A stretch of DNA of 64,000 nucleotides from Streptomyces sp. NBC_00513 (GTDB lineage: Bacteria; Actinomycetota; Actinomycetes; Streptomycetales; Streptomycetaceae), in contig NZ_CP107845.1 in assembly GCF_041431415.1 (NCBI RefSeq), positions 6,076,001 to 6,140,000 on the forward strand, given 5' to 3'. This document shows positions 50,953 to 61,329 of this stretch, piece after piece. Within the stretch, counting starts at the first letter, position 1. Every line of letters begins with the position of its first letter. The position numbers were made by a program, and so were the translations under genes. The notes under the pieces were generated by a model. It searched no databases. It was not told where the DNA came from and saw only the letters and a program-made list of their open reading frames with translations.

Positions 50953-52707
50953 ATGCCTCTCATGACGGAGAACAGCGCCACCCACACCTTCCTGGCCGCG
51001 CGGGACTTCCTGCTCGATCGCCGCGGGGACTACGAGGCCGCCCACGCCGGGTTCACCTGGCCCCGCCCCGAGCGGTTCAACTGGGCCCTCGACTGGTTCG
51101 ACCACATCGCCCGGGGAAACCCGGCCGACGCCCTGCGCATCGTCGAGGAGGACGGAACGAGCGAGGGCGTGTCCTTCGAGGAGCTGAGCGCGAGTTCGGG
51201 AGCCGCGGCGAACTGGCTGCGCGCCCAAGGCGTCGCGGCGGGGGACCGGATCCTGGTCATGCTCGGCAACCAGCGTGAACTGTGGGACGTCATGCTCGCC
51301 GCGATGAAGCTCCGCGCCGTGGTCATCCCCGCCACCCCGCTGCTCGGCGCCGCCGACCTCCGCGACCGGGTCGAACGGGGCCGGGTACGGCACGTCATCG
51401 CGCGCGCCGAGGACACCGGGAAGTTCGACGAGGTGCCCGGTACCTACACCCGGATCGCCGCCGGACCGCGCGTCACCGCCGGACCGCGCGCCACCACAGG
51501 CCCCGGGACCGGCCCCGAGGTCCCCGCCGGGTCGGAGGTTCCCGCCGGCTGGCTGCGACTGGCGGACTTCCACGCCGCCGACCGGAGTTTCAGCCCGGAC
51601 GCGGAGACCCTGGCCGGCGACCCGCTGATGCTGTACTTCACCTCGGGGACCACCGCCCGTCCCAAGCTCGTCGAGCACACCCACGCCTCGTACCCGATCG
51701 GGCACCTCTCCACCATGTACTGGCTCGGGCTGCGCCCCGGCGACGTCCACCTCAACATCGCCTCGCCCGGCTGGGCCAAGCACGCCTGGTCCAACCTCTT
51801 CGCGCCGTGGAACGCCGGTGCGACCGTCTTCGTCCACAATTACACGCGCTTCGACGCCGAGCGGCTGATGGCCGAGATGGACCGGGGAGGCGTGACCACC
51901 TTCTGCGCCCCGCCCACCGTCTGGCGGATGCTGATCCAGTCCGACCTCACCAAGCTCCGGAATCCCCCGCGCGAGGCGGTCGCCGCGGGTGAACCGCTCA
52001 ACCCGGAGGTCATCGAAAGGATCCGCGAGGCCTGGGGCGTGACCATCCGCGACGGCTTCGGCCAGACCGAGACGACCCTCCAGGTGGGCAACTTCCCGGG
52101 GGCGCCCGTCAAGCCCGGCTCCATGGGACGTCCGGCGCCCGGCTACGAGATCGTGCTGCTGGACTCCGTCACCGGCAAGGAGTCCGAGCGGGAGGGCGAG
52201 GTCTGCGTGGACCTGCGGACCCGTCCCGCCGGGGTGATGACCGGCTACCGCGACGACCCGGGGCGCACCGCGGAGGCCATGGCGGACGGGCTCTACCGCA
52301 CGGGGGACATCGCCGCGCGCGACGCCGACGGTTACCTCACCTACGTGGGGCGGGCCGACGACGTGTTCAAGGCCTCGGACTACAAGATCAGCCCGTTCGA
52401 GCTGGAGAGCGCGCTGCTGGAGCACGAGGCCGTGGCCGAGGCCGCCGTGGTCCCCGCCCCGGACCCGCTCCGGCTGGCGGTACCGAAGGCGTACATCACG
52501 CTCGCCGCCGGATGGGAGCCGGGGAAGGAGACGGCGCGGGTGCTGTTCGAGCACTCGCGGGCGGTGCTCTCCCCGTACAAGAGGGTCCGGCGCATCGAGT
52601 TCGGTGAGCTGCCGAAGACCGTGTCCGGCAAGATCCGTCGGGTCGAGCTGCGCGAGCTCACCGAGGCCGGGTCCGGGGCGGAGTACGACGAGGCCGACCT
52701 GGACTGA
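50953..52707 (+). CDS. Acyl-CoA synthetase, AMP-binding family
   Basis: 584 residues of the ANL superfamily. Motifs: P-loop-like LYFTSGTTARPKLVEHTH, aromatic GFGQTETT, YRTGDIAARDADGYLTYVGRADDVFK, and the C-terminal lysine in KTVSGKIRRVELR. It activates a carboxylic acid as acyl-AMP and then acyl-CoA; sequence layout is nearest to medium-chain or benzoate-type members. Either ATG (50953 or 50962) could start it. The preceding gene ends 37 bp upstream, so they may be co-transcribed. Confidence 0.88.
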   Translation: MPLMTENSATHTFLAARDFLLDRRGDYEAAHAGFTWPRPERFNWALDWFDHIARGNPADALRIVEEDGTSEGVSFEELSASSGAAANWLRAQGVAAGDRILVMLGNQRELWDVMLAAMKLRAVVIPATPLLGAADLRDRVERGRVRHVIARAEDTGKFDEVPGTYTRIAAGPRVTAGPRATTGPGTGPEVPAGSEVPAGWLRLADFHAADRSFSPDAETLAGDPLMLYFTSGTTARPKLVEHTHASYPIGHLSTMYWLGLRPGDVHLNIASPGWAKHAWSNLFAPWNAGATVFVHNYTRFDAERLMAEMDRGGVTTFCAPPTVWRMLIQSDLTKLRNPPREAVAAGEPLNPEVIERIREAWGVTIRDGFGQTETTLQVGNFPGAPVKPGSMGRPAPGYEIVLLDSVTGKESEREGEVCVDLRTRPAGVMTGYRDDPGRTAEAMADGLYRTGDIAARDADGYLTYVGRADDVFKASDYKISPFELESALLEHEAVAEAAVVPAPDPLRLAVPKAYITLAAGWEPGKETARVLFEHSRAVLSPYKRVRRIEFGELPKTVSGKIRRVELRELTEAGSGAEYDEADLD

Positions 52708-52872
52708 GCCGAGCCGGGGCGCCGGCCGGCACGTCCCACCCCGGCCGGCGCCCCCGCCCGGTCCTCACGCGCGCGCCCCGCGCCCGATACCCGCGCAGGT
52801 GCTCCCGCCGGCGATACCCGCGCCCCCGCGCCCGGTCCTCACCGCCCGCGCCCCGCGCCCCGAGACGAGTGG

Positions 52873-53361
52873 CTACGCGGGCAGCTGTGCCTCGATCGCG
52901 GCGACGATCTCGGGGGACTCGGGCTCGGTGCGCGGCCGGAAGCGGCCGACGACCTCGCCGGCCGGGGAGATGAGGAACTTCTCGAAGTTCCACTGGATGT
53001 CCCCCGCCTCACCCTCGGCGTCCGGGGACTTCACCAGCTCCGCGTAGAGCGGGTGCCGGTTCTCGCCGTTGACCTCGGACTTCTCCAGCATGGGGAAGGT
53101 GACCCCGAAGCCGGTCGCGCAGAACGTCTGGATGTCGTCCGCGGTGCCGGGCTCCTGGCCGCCGAACTGGTTGCACGGTACGCCGATCACCGTGAACCCC
53201 TTCTTCTCGTACGCGAACTGCAGCCGGGCCAGACCCGAGTACTGCGGGGTGAGGCCGCACTGCGAGGCCGTGTTCACCAGCAGGATCGCCTTGCCCTTGT
53301 GCGCCGCGAGGCTGGTGGGCTCGTCGTCCAGGGTGGTCAGCGGAATGTCGTACAGGCTCAT
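52873..53361 (-). CDS. Glutathione/thioredoxin-dependent peroxidase (GPx family)
   Basis: 162 residues with the thioredoxin fold of GPx: catalytic Cys in VNTASQCGLTPQY, then VIGVPCNQFGGQEPG (conserved Gln; second Cys) and IQWNFEKFLI (conserved Trp-Asn). It reduces peroxides, in actinobacteria probably with thioredoxin or mycothiol. The ATG at 53361 begins the conserved domain and has GGAGAG upstream; the longer open frame to 53754 is repeat sequence. Confidence 0.92.
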   Translation of the reverse strand: MSLYDIPLTTLDDEPTSLAAHKGKAILLVNTASQCGLTPQYSGLARLQFAYEKKGFTVIGVPCNQFGGQEPGTADDIQTFCATGFGVTFPMLEKSEVNGENRHPLYAELVKSPDAEGEAGDIQWNFEKFLISPAGEVVGRFRPRTEPESPEIVAAIEAQLPA

Positions 53362-53501
53362 CGGGCTCTCCTCGGCGGGAAGGGCGGTCAAGGTCTCCGA
53401 GCCTAGTACCACGCCGCCGATCACCCTCTTCCCGGTCGTGTCGATCACCTGACCCGTGACCCGACGAGGGTCGCTCCCGCCCCGCCCCGCACCGCACCGT
53501 T

Positions 53502-54413
<912 letters not shown>

Positions 54414-54601
54414 GAGACCGGACCCCCTTCGTCGCTGTGCGTGGGTCCATGGTCCACCACCGGCGACGGTCGGCGCGGGCGCGTCCTCGTTTTGCCGTCG
54501 CGTCATGGTCATTCGTACAAGTCACCGAGCGAGAAGCGGCTTTTGGTGGGTTCCGGGGTGCCGAAGCGCCTTGACGCGCCCCGGAGTGGCCGCTTAGCTT
54601 G

Positions 54602-54637
54602 TTCCGTATAGCAGAACAAAACTTCCGGATTACGGAA
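54602..54637. promoter_or_regulatory. Tandem operator upstream of gcl (TTCCG-N5-CGGAA type)
   Basis: A perfect inverted repeat TTCCG-N5-CGGAA (54623-54637) and an imperfect copy TTCCG-N5-CAGAA (54602-54616), with centres 21 bp apart (two helical turns). The type suits an IclR-family regulator; AllR of the allantoin/glyoxylate pathway is the obvious candidate, by inference. The gcl start is 33 bp downstream. Confidence 0.6.
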
Positions 54638-54669
54638 AAGCCTGACCGCCAGACCCGCAGGAGAACTCG

Positions 54670-56457
54670 ATGCCTCGTATGACAGCCGCCGCCGCTGCAG
54701 TGGAGATCCTCAAGCGCGAGGGCGTTTCGCAAGCGTTCGGCGTGCCCGGCGCTGCGATCAACCCGTTCTACCGCGAGCTCAAGAACGTCGGTGGCATCAA
54801 CCACACCCTCGCCCGGCACGTCGAGGGCGCCTCGCACATGGCCGAGGGCTACACCCGCACGACCCCGGGCAACATCGGTGTCTGCATCGGTACGTCCGGC
54901 CCCGCCGGCACCGACATGATCACCGGCCTCTACTCGGCCATCGCGGACTCGATCCCGATCCTGTGCATCACCGGTCAGGCCCCGGTCGCGAAGCTGCACA
55001 AGGAAGACTTCCAGGCCGTCGACATCGCCTCGATCGCCAAGCCCGTCACCAAGGCCGCGACCACGGTCCTGGAGGCCGCGCAGGTTCCCGGTGTCTTCCA
55101 GCAGGCCTTCTACCTCATGCGTTCCGGCCGTCCCGGCCCGGTCCTCATCGACCTGCCGATCGACGTCCAGCTGACCGAGATCGAGTTCGACCCCGACCTG
55201 TACGAGCCGCTGGTCGTGCACAAGCCGGCCGCGACCCGAAAGCAGGCCGAGAAGGCCATCCGCTTCCTGCTGGAGTCCGAGCGTCCGCTGATCGTCGCCG
55301 GTGGCGGCATCATCAACGCCGACGCCTCCGACCTGCTGGTCGAGTTCGCCGAGCTGACCGGTGTCCCGGTCATCTCCACCCTCATGGGCTGGGGCGTCAT
55401 CCCCGACGACCACGAGCTGGCCGCCGGCATGGTGGGTGTGCAGACCTCGCACCGCTACGGCAACGCCACGTTCCTGGAGTCGGACTTCGTCCTGGGCATC
55501 GGCAACCGCTGGGCCAACCGTCACACCGGTTACAACCTGGACGCGTACCTCGGCGACCGCAAGTTCGTCCACGTCGACATCGAGCCCACCCAGATCGGCA
55601 AGATCTTCGCCCCCGACCTCGGCATCGCCTCCGACGCCAAGGCCGCGCTGGAGATCTTCATCGAGGTCGCCAAGGAGCTCAAGGCCGAGGGCAAGCTCCC
55701 CGACTTCAGTGCCTGGGTCGCCTCGCACCTGGAGCGCAAGGGCACGCTCCAGCGTCGTACGCACTTCGACAACATCCCCATGAAGCCGCAGCGCGTCTAC
55801 GAGGAGATGAACAAGGCCTTCGGTCCGGAGACCCGCTACGTCACCACCATCGGTCTCTCCCAGATCGCCGGCGCGCAGATGCTGCACGTCTTCAAGCCGC
55901 GCCACTGGATCAACTGCGGCCAGGCCGGCCCGCTCGGCTGGACGATCCCGGCCGCGCTGGGTGTCGCCACCGCCGACCCGCAGACCCCCGTCGTCGCCCT
56001 CTCCGGCGACTACGACTTCCAGTTCATGCTGGAGGAGCTGGCGGTCGGTGCGCAGCACAAGATCCCGTACGTCCACGTCCTGGTGAACAACGCCTACCTG
56101 GGTCTGATCCGTCAGGCGCAGGGCGGCCTGGGCATCAACTTCGAGGTCAACCTCGAATTCGAGAACATCAACGCCCCCGAGCTGGGTGTCTACGGCGTCG
56201 ACCACGTCAAGGTCGTCGAGGGCCTCGGCTGCAAGGCGATCCGGGTCACCGACCCGAACGAGCTGGGTGCCGCCCTGGAGGAGGCCAAGAAGCTCGCCGC
56301 CGAGTACAGCGTCCCGGTGGTCGTCGAGGCCATCCTGGAGCGTGTCACCAACATCTCGATGAGCAAGACGGTCGACATGAGCGACGTCACCGAGTTCGAG
56401 GAGCTCGCGACCGAGCCGGGCCACGCCCCGACCGCGATCCGCCCGCTGACCGTCTGA
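54670..56457 (+). CDS. gcl: Glyoxylate carboligase (tartronate-semialdehyde synthase)
   Basis: 595 residues. A thiamine-diphosphate enzyme that condenses two glyoxylates to tartronate semialdehyde and CO2 in allantoin and glycolate breakdown. The diagnostic Val51 replacing the usual catalytic Glu is present ([13 protein letters not shown]), with [10 protein letters not shown] and the ThDP-binding GDYDFQF ... NNAYLGL. Length and start match the family. The ATG has an AGGAG site, and two operator-like repeats precede it. A strong terminator follows. Other glyoxylate genes are not in this window. Confidence 0.97.
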   Translation: MPRMTAAAAAVEILKREGVSQAFGVPGAAINPFYRELKNVGGINHTLARHVEGASHMAEGYTRTTPGNIGVCIGTSGPAGTDMITGLYSAIADSIPILCITGQAPVAKLHKEDFQAVDIASIAKPVTKAATTVLEAAQVPGVFQQAFYLMRSGRPGPVLIDLPIDVQLTEIEFDPDLYEPLVVHKPAATRKQAEKAIRFLLESERPLIVAGGGIINADASDLLVEFAELTGVPVISTLMGWGVIPDDHELAAGMVGVQTSHRYGNATFLESDFVLGIGNRWANRHTGYNLDAYLGDRKFVHVDIEPTQIGKIFAPDLGIASDAKAALEIFIEVAKELKAEGKLPDFSAWVASHLERKGTLQRRTHFDNIPMKPQRVYEEMNKAFGPETRYVTTIGLSQIAGAQMLHVFKPRHWINCGQAGPLGWTIPAALGVATADPQTPVVALSGDYDFQFMLEELAVGAQHKIPYVHVLVNNAYLGLIRQAQGGLGINFEVNLEFENINAPELGVYGVDHVKVVEGLGCKAIRVTDPNELGAALEEAKKLAAEYSVPVVVEAILERVTNISMSKTVDMSDVTEFEELATEPGHAPTAIRPLTV

Positions 56458-56491
56458 GCGGAAGCGGCGGGTCGTGCTCGCCACGACCCCG

Positions 56492-56529
56492 ACGGCCCCC
56501 GTCCCTCCTGCCGGAGGGGCGGGGGCCGT
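56492..56529 (+). terminator. gcl terminator
   Basis: 17-bp stem (ACGGCCCCCGTCCCTCC against GGAGGGGCGGGGGCCGT, one G-T-type mismatch) with a 4-base loop, followed by a short T run. It lies 35 bp after the gcl stop. Confidence 0.85.
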
Positions 56530-56705
56530 TTCGCGTTCCGTCGCCGGGTCGTTCCGACGCCCGGTCGTCCGGGTGGCCGGGGCCCCCGGGGCCGTCCGGG
56601 TCGTCCGGGCCGCCGGGGTGGGCCGGTGGCTCCCCGAACGACCCGGCGCGGCGCGTCACTTCCCGGCGCGTCACTTCCCGGCACGTCACTTGCCGGCGCG
56701 GCGCG

Positions 56706-57302
56706 TCACTTCCCGGGGTGCGGGCCCAGTTCCGCGTCCAGCGCGCCCGCGATCAGGTCGCGGGCGCGGTCCAGGGTCAGCGAACCGCTGAGCCAGCGCT
56801 CGCTCAACCCCTCCACCAGCGCGGTCAGCCGCTCGGCGACGTCCAGCGGGATGGCCTTGGGGTCGGCGAGGCCCGCCACCTGGGCATCCATGATCGAATC
56901 GGCGGTGTCCCGGTTCCAGGTGCGGGTGGAGTCCGCCAGCGTCTCGCGCAGGTCGGTGTCGAAGATCGCGCTGGCCCGCAGCTCACCCCAGGCGATGCTG
57001 TTCTCGCGGACCCGGGTGGTGTCCTGGAGTTCGCTCAGCAGCAGCTGGAGCAGTACGCCCCGGGCGTCCTCGGAGTCGTCGAGCGCCTCGTCGGTGTAGC
57101 CGGTGGCGCGGTCGCTGATGAAGGCGAGGGTCCGCTGGATCAAGCCGGCCCGGTCCTTGAAATGGTAATAGATCAGCGCCGTGGACACCCCGGCCTCGGA
57201 CGCCAGCTCCTCGACGCGCAGTCCCCTGACGCCGTTGCGGGCGATCACGCGTACGGCTGCTTCCAAGATCAACGATTGGCGATCGGCCACTCTTGTTCGC
57301 AC
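56706..57302 (-). CDS. TetR-family transcriptional repressor of the agmatine operon
   Basis: 198 residues. The N-terminal helix-turn-helix is clear (LILEAAVRVIARNGVRGLRVEELASEAGVSTALIYYHFKDRAGLI); the C-terminal ligand domain is TetR-like. It starts with GTG. It is divergent from the agmatine deiminase operon, and the shared intergenic region holds three copies of a TGACTG-N6-CAGTCA palindrome, so it very likely represses both itself and the operon. The inducer is unknown; agmatine or a related polyamine is the natural guess. Confidence 0.9.
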   Translation of the reverse strand: MRTRVADRQSLILEAAVRVIARNGVRGLRVEELASEAGVSTALIYYHFKDRAGLIQRTLAFISDRATGYTDEALDDSEDARGVLLQLLLSELQDTTRVRENSIAWGELRASAIFDTDLRETLADSTRTWNRDTADSIMDAQVAGLADPKAIPLDVAERLTALVEGLSERWLSGSLTLDRARDLIAGALDAELGPHPGK

Positions 57303-57320
57303 CTTTCGGTCCCTACCTCT

Positions 57321-57414
57321 TGACTGACCTTTCAGTCAGGTCCCACGATAGCTCCCACCGGGGTTGCTGACTGGATTTTCAGTCACTGTTCACCTGACTG
57401 AAATTTCAGTCAGG
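57321..57414. promoter_or_regulatory. Three TGACTG-N6-CAGTCA operators between tetR and aguA
   Basis: Copies at 57321-57338, 57368-57385 and 57395-57412. The third is part of a perfect 22-bp palindrome (57393-57414). Centre spacings are about 47 and 27 bp. Binding by the adjacent TetR protein is inferred from location and symmetry. Confidence 0.75.
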
Positions 57415-57520
57415 ATGCATGGGGATGATCGACGGGCCGACCGAAGCGCCGCATACCCGCCCCATTCCCCCGACAGAAGCCGCCCCGCCCAGCCCCACCC
57501 GCACCAAAGGAGCTCTCACC

Positions 57521-58588
57521 ATGAGTCCGCTGAGTCCGCTGAGTCCGCCGAGCCCGACGTACCCGCCGAGCCCGACGTACCCGCGCATGCCCGCCGAGTG
57601 GGCCGAGCACGAGGCCTGCCTGATGGCGTGGCCCACCCGGCCCGCCCTGTGGGGACCGGCCTTCGAGGCGGCGCGGAGCGAGTACGCGACAGTGGCCCGT
57701 GCCATCGCCGACTTCGAGCCGGTCATCATGATCGCCGCGGCCGACTCGGTGGACGAGGCCCGTGCCGTCTTCGGCGACGATCCCGGCATCGAGGTGATCG
57801 AGCTGCCGATCGACGATTCCTGGCTGCGCGACTCCGGCCCGATCTTCGCCTATGACGAGCAGGGCGACCGGGTGGGCGTCGACTTCCGCTTCAACGCCTG
57901 GGGCGAGAAGCACTACCCCTGGACCGCCGACGACAAGCTCGCCTCGCTCCTCCTGGACCGCCTCGGCATCCCGCGCGCGCACTCCTCGATGATCCTCGAA
58001 GGCGGTGCCGTCACCGTCGACGGCGAGGGCACTCTGATCACCACCGAGCAGTGCCTGTTGCACCCGAACCGCAACCCGCGCATGAGCCGCGCCGAGATCG
58101 AGGACGAGATCAAGCGCCGGCTCGGCGTCGAGAAGATCATCTGGCTGCCGTACGGCGGCCTGGAGGACACCGAGACCGACGGGCACGTCGACGGCGTCGC
58201 CGCCTTCGTCGCCCCCGGCACCGTGGTCCTCTCCCTGCCCGAGGACCCCGCCCACCCCGACCACGCCCGGATGCGCGCCAACCTCGCCGTCCTGGAGGCC
58301 TCCACCGACGCCCGTGGTCGGGCCCTGCGGGTCGTCGCGGTCCCGCAGACCACCCACGGAGAGGTCGAGGGGCATCCGGTCGAGGTCTGTTACCTCAACT
58401 TCTACCTCGCCAACGGCGGCTGTGTGGTGCCGGTGGGCGGTACCCCCGAGGACGAGGCCGCCCTCGCCGTCCTCGCCGAGGCCCTGCCCGGCCGCAAGGT
58501 GGTCGGGGTCCCCGCGCCCGTCCTCGCGTTCGGCGGCGGCGGCATCCACTGCATCACCCAGCAGCTCCCGAAGGACCTGAACGCATGA
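57521..58588 (+). CDS. aguA: Agmatine deiminase
   Basis: 355 residues of the guanidino-modifying superfamily. It converts agmatine to N-carbamoylputrescine and ammonia. Catalytic positions are visible: DDSWLRDSGP, EGGAVTVDGEGTL, ETDGHVDG (His) and the nucleophilic Cys in GGGGIHCITQQ. The ATG at 57521 was chosen for its AAAGGAG site; the longer frame from 57419 runs through the operator region. Residues 2-22 are short Ser-Pro repeats. The stop overlaps the next start by 4 bp. Confidence 0.93.
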   Translation: MSPLSPLSPPSPTYPPSPTYPRMPAEWAEHEACLMAWPTRPALWGPAFEAARSEYATVARAIADFEPVIMIAAADSVDEARAVFGDDPGIEVIELPIDDSWLRDSGPIFAYDEQGDRVGVDFRFNAWGEKHYPWTADDKLASLLLDRLGIPRAHSSMILEGGAVTVDGEGTLITTEQCLLHPNRNPRMSRAEIEDEIKRRLGVEKIIWLPYGGLEDTETDGHVDGVAAFVAPGTVVLSLPEDPAHPDHARMRANLAVLEASTDARGRALRVVAVPQTTHGEVEGHPVEVCYLNFYLANGGCVVPVGGTPEDEAALAVLAEALPGRKVVGVPAPVLAFGGGGIHCITQQLPKDLNA

Positions 58589-59658
58589 GCACCGACACCC
58601 CCCGCACCCCCACCGCCGCGCGCCGGCCCGCGGCCTCCCCTTCCACTGCATCCGCCCCCACCGCCGCGCACGCCACCGCCGCGCGCCGGCGCACCGACTC
58701 GACCCCCGCCCCCACCGGGTACGAACTCCTCGTCAGCGACGGCTCCCCGCTCGGGTCCCCGGCCCGGACGGAGTCCGCCGAGCGCGTCCCGCTGCGCGTC
58801 GGCCTCGTGCAGATGCGCTGGTACGCGGACGAGGACGAGCACGACGCGCGCCTGCGCGAGGGCGTGCGCATCGCCGCGGCCGAGGGCGCCAAGGTCGTCT
58901 GCCTGCCCGAACTCACCCGCAGCCCGTACTTCTGCAACACCGACGACCCCATGGCTGACGGCGCCGCCCGCCACCTCGAAGACCTGGAGGGCGGCCCCAC
59001 CGTCGCCCTGGCCGCCGAACTCGCCGGGGAGCTCGGCATCACGGTGCACGCCTCCCTGTACGAGCGCGCCGAGGACGGCGGGCTCGGCTACAACACGGCG
59101 GTCTGCGTGGACGCGGCCGGCAAGCTCGTCGCCCGCACCCGCAAGAACCACATCCCCGCCTTCCCCGGCTACCGCGAGGACCTCTGCTTCCGCCCCGGGG
59201 ACAGCGGCTTCCCGGTGGCCTTCCTCGAAGGGGCCCACTTCGGCTTCCCGACCTGCTGGGACGAGTGGTTCCCGGAACTCGCGCGCGCCTACGGCCTGCA
59301 CGGGGCCGAGATCCTCGTCCACCCGACCGCCATCGGCTCCGAAGTGGATCTCCCCGACTTCGACACCCGGCCGATGTGGGAGCACGCGATCAGCGCCAAC
59401 GGCCTCGCCAACGCACTCTTCATGATCGTTCCCAACCGGGTCGGCACCGAGGGCCGCTCCACCTTCTACGGGTCCTCCTTCATCTCCGACCCCTACGGCC
59501 GTGTCATGCTGCGTGCCCCCCGCGACCGGCCCGCCGTCCTCGTCGCCGACCTCGACCTCGACCAGCGCCGCGACTGGCTCGACTTCGGACTGATGCAGAC
59601 CCGCCGCCCCGAGCTGTACGGCCGGCTCACCGAGCCCCTCGACGCGCAGGCCCGCTGA
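58585..59658 (+). CDS. aguB: N-carbamoylputrescine amidase (carbon-nitrogen hydrolase)
   Basis: 357 residues. The nitrilase-family Glu-Lys-Cys triad appears as LPELTRSPYF, RKNHIPAFPGY and FPTCWDEWFPE. It hydrolyses N-carbamoylputrescine to putrescine, CO2 and ammonia, completing the step begun by the preceding gene. The first 45-70 residues are an Ala/Thr/Pro-rich extension not found in most homologs, so translation might start later. The ATGA overlap with aguA supports coupled translation. Confidence 0.9.
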   Translation: MSTDTPRTPTAARRPAASPSTASAPTAAHATAARRRTDSTPAPTGYELLVSDGSPLGSPARTESAERVPLRVGLVQMRWYADEDEHDARLREGVRIAAAEGAKVVCLPELTRSPYFCNTDDPMADGAARHLEDLEGGPTVALAAELAGELGITVHASLYERAEDGGLGYNTAVCVDAAGKLVARTRKNHIPAFPGYREDLCFRPGDSGFPVAFLEGAHFGFPTCWDEWFPELARAYGLHGAEILVHPTAIGSEVDLPDFDTRPMWEHAISANGLANALFMIVPNRVGTEGRSTFYGSSFISDPYGRVMLRAPRDRPAVLVADLDLDQRRDWLDFGLMQTRRPELYGRLTEPLDAQAR

Positions 59659-59700
59659 CCAGCAGGTCCTCCCAGCGCCAAACTCCGCCAAGGAGCGTGC

Positions 59701-61329
59701 ATGCCGATCCCCTCACGGCACCGCCTGGCCGGTTCCGCCGCCGCGGTCCTCGCCCTGATCCTCACGGGCGCGGGCTGCGCGGCCCCGGCCGGCGATGCCG
59801 ACACCACCGGAATACACCTCTCCACCGCCACACCCGCCGCTCGCGGCGACATCGACGGGTTCACCTGGGCGCTGTACGCCGAACCGCCCGTGCTCGACTA
59901 CCTCTACGCCTTCGACTACCCGCAGAACACCGTCCTCGCCAACGTCTGCGAGTCCCTGATGCGCTGGACGCCCCAGCTCACCGTGGAACCCGGCCTCGCC
60001 GAGAAGGCGTCCAACCCCGACCCCACCACCTGGGTCTACGACCTCCGCCCGAACGTGCGCTTCCACTCCGGCGCCACCCTCACCGCCGACGACGCGGTGG
60101 CCAGCCTGAACCGGCACCTCGACCCCGAACTCGGCTCGTACTGGGTCGAGGACTTCAAGAACGTAGCCTCCGTCGAGAAGACCGGCCCGCTCCAGGTCAC
60201 CGTGCACCTCAAGACCCCCGACGCGCTCTTCCCGCAGGCCATGGCGAACTCCGCCGGGACGGTCGCCAACGCCGCCACCATGCGCGCGCAGGGCCGCAGG
60301 TTCGGCACCGCCGACGGCGGCCTCGACTGCACCGGCCCCTTCACACTGGGCAAGTGGGAACAGGGTGCCTCGCTGCGCCTGGACCGCTTCGACGGCTACC
60401 GGGGCAAGCGGGCCAAGGCCGGCCACGTCGACTTCGTCTTCCTGCCCGACTCCGCCGCCCGCACCAACGCCCTGCTCACCGGCGAGGTGGACGGCTCCTT
60501 CGCCGTGCCCCCGGAGTCCCTCTCCCGCTTCCGCGCGGCCGACAACGGCACCGTCCACCAGGGCCAGAGCCTCACCACCGTCAACCTCGCCGTGTCCGAC
60601 CTCGGCGGCACCCTCTCCGACGTACGGGTGCGCCGCGCCCTGATGCTCGCCCTCGACCGCGAGGGCTTCGCCAAGGGCGCGATGCGCGGCGCCGCCACCC
60701 CCACCAACTCCCTGGTGGTCAAGGACATCTGGCGCGGGATGCCCGAGGAACCCGTCGCCCGGGAACTGGCCGCGCTGCCCCCCGTCAAACGGGACCTGAC
60801 CGAGGCGAAACGCCTCGTCGACGAGGCCGGCGCGCGCGGGAAGAAGGTGACCGTCGCCTCCAGCCCGCTCGGTCCGGACGTCGCCCTGCTCGCCACCGCC
60901 GTCCAGGACGCGGGCCGCCGCATCGGCCTCGACATGGAGATCCGCACCGTCGCACCCGACGCCTTCACCGCGCTGTTCTCCGACCCCGAGGCGCGCAAGG
61001 GACTCGACCTCTTCCCCTTCACCTACTACCTGTCGCTCAGCGACCCGCTGGCCATGTACAGCAACTTCCGCACCGGCCAGTTCGAGAACTACGCCGGCTA
61101 CAGCTCACCCGAGTACGACGCCCTCGTCGACCGGGCGACGGCCGAGTACGACCCCGCCCGACGCGGGGTGCTGACCGCCCGGCTCGCCAGGATGGCCGCC
61201 GACGCGGCCCTGTGCCTGCCGGTGGCGGAGTACCCCGGTCCGATGTTCCTCAACAAGAGGATCACCGGCGCGCCGACCGGCATCTCGTACATGTACGCCC
61301 CCTGGGCGGCCGAAGTGGGGGCCCCGTGA
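59701..61329 (+). CDS. ABC transporter substrate-binding lipoprotein, family 5
   Basis: 542 residues. A signal peptide with lipobox LTGAGC marks it as membrane-anchored outside the cell. The body is a family 5 (oligopeptide/dipeptide/nickel) binding protein: DGFTWALYAEPPVLDYLYAF, VYDLRPNVRFHSGATLTADD, DVRVRRALMLALDREGFAKG. It has an AAGGAG site and lies 42 bp after aguB. Being in the agmatine operon, it may import a guanidino or polyamine compound or a peptide source of it; the ligand is not evident. Confidence 0.9.
   Translation: MPIPSRHRLAGSAAAVLALILTGAGCAAPAGDADTTGIHLSTATPAARGDIDGFTWALYAEPPVLDYLYAFDYPQNTVLANVCESLMRWTPQLTVEPGLAEKASNPDPTTWVYDLRPNVRFHSGATLTADDAVASLNRHLDPELGSYWVEDFKNVASVEKTGPLQVTVHLKTPDALFPQAMANSAGTVANAATMRAQGRRFGTADGGLDCTGPFTLGKWEQGASLRLDRFDGYRGKRAKAGHVDFVFLPDSAARTNALLTGEVDGSFAVPPESLSRFRAADNGTVHQGQSLTTVNLAVSDLGGTLSDVRVRRALMLALDREGFAKGAMRGAATPTNSLVVKDIWRGMPEEPVARELAALPPVKRDLTEAKRLVDEAGARGKKVTVASSPLGPDVALLATAVQDAGRRIGLDMEIRTVAPDAFTALFSDPEARKGLDLFPFTYYLSLSDPLAMYSNFRTGQFENYAGYSSPEYDALVDRATAEYDPARRGVLTARLARMAADAALCLPVAEYPGPMFLNKRITGAPTGISYMYAPWAAEVGAP

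Noticed and set aside
59265..61328. Long plus-strand frame upstream of the DppB-like start
   Set aside because: Out-of-frame reading of aguB and the binding-protein gene; only the part from 61329 is real.
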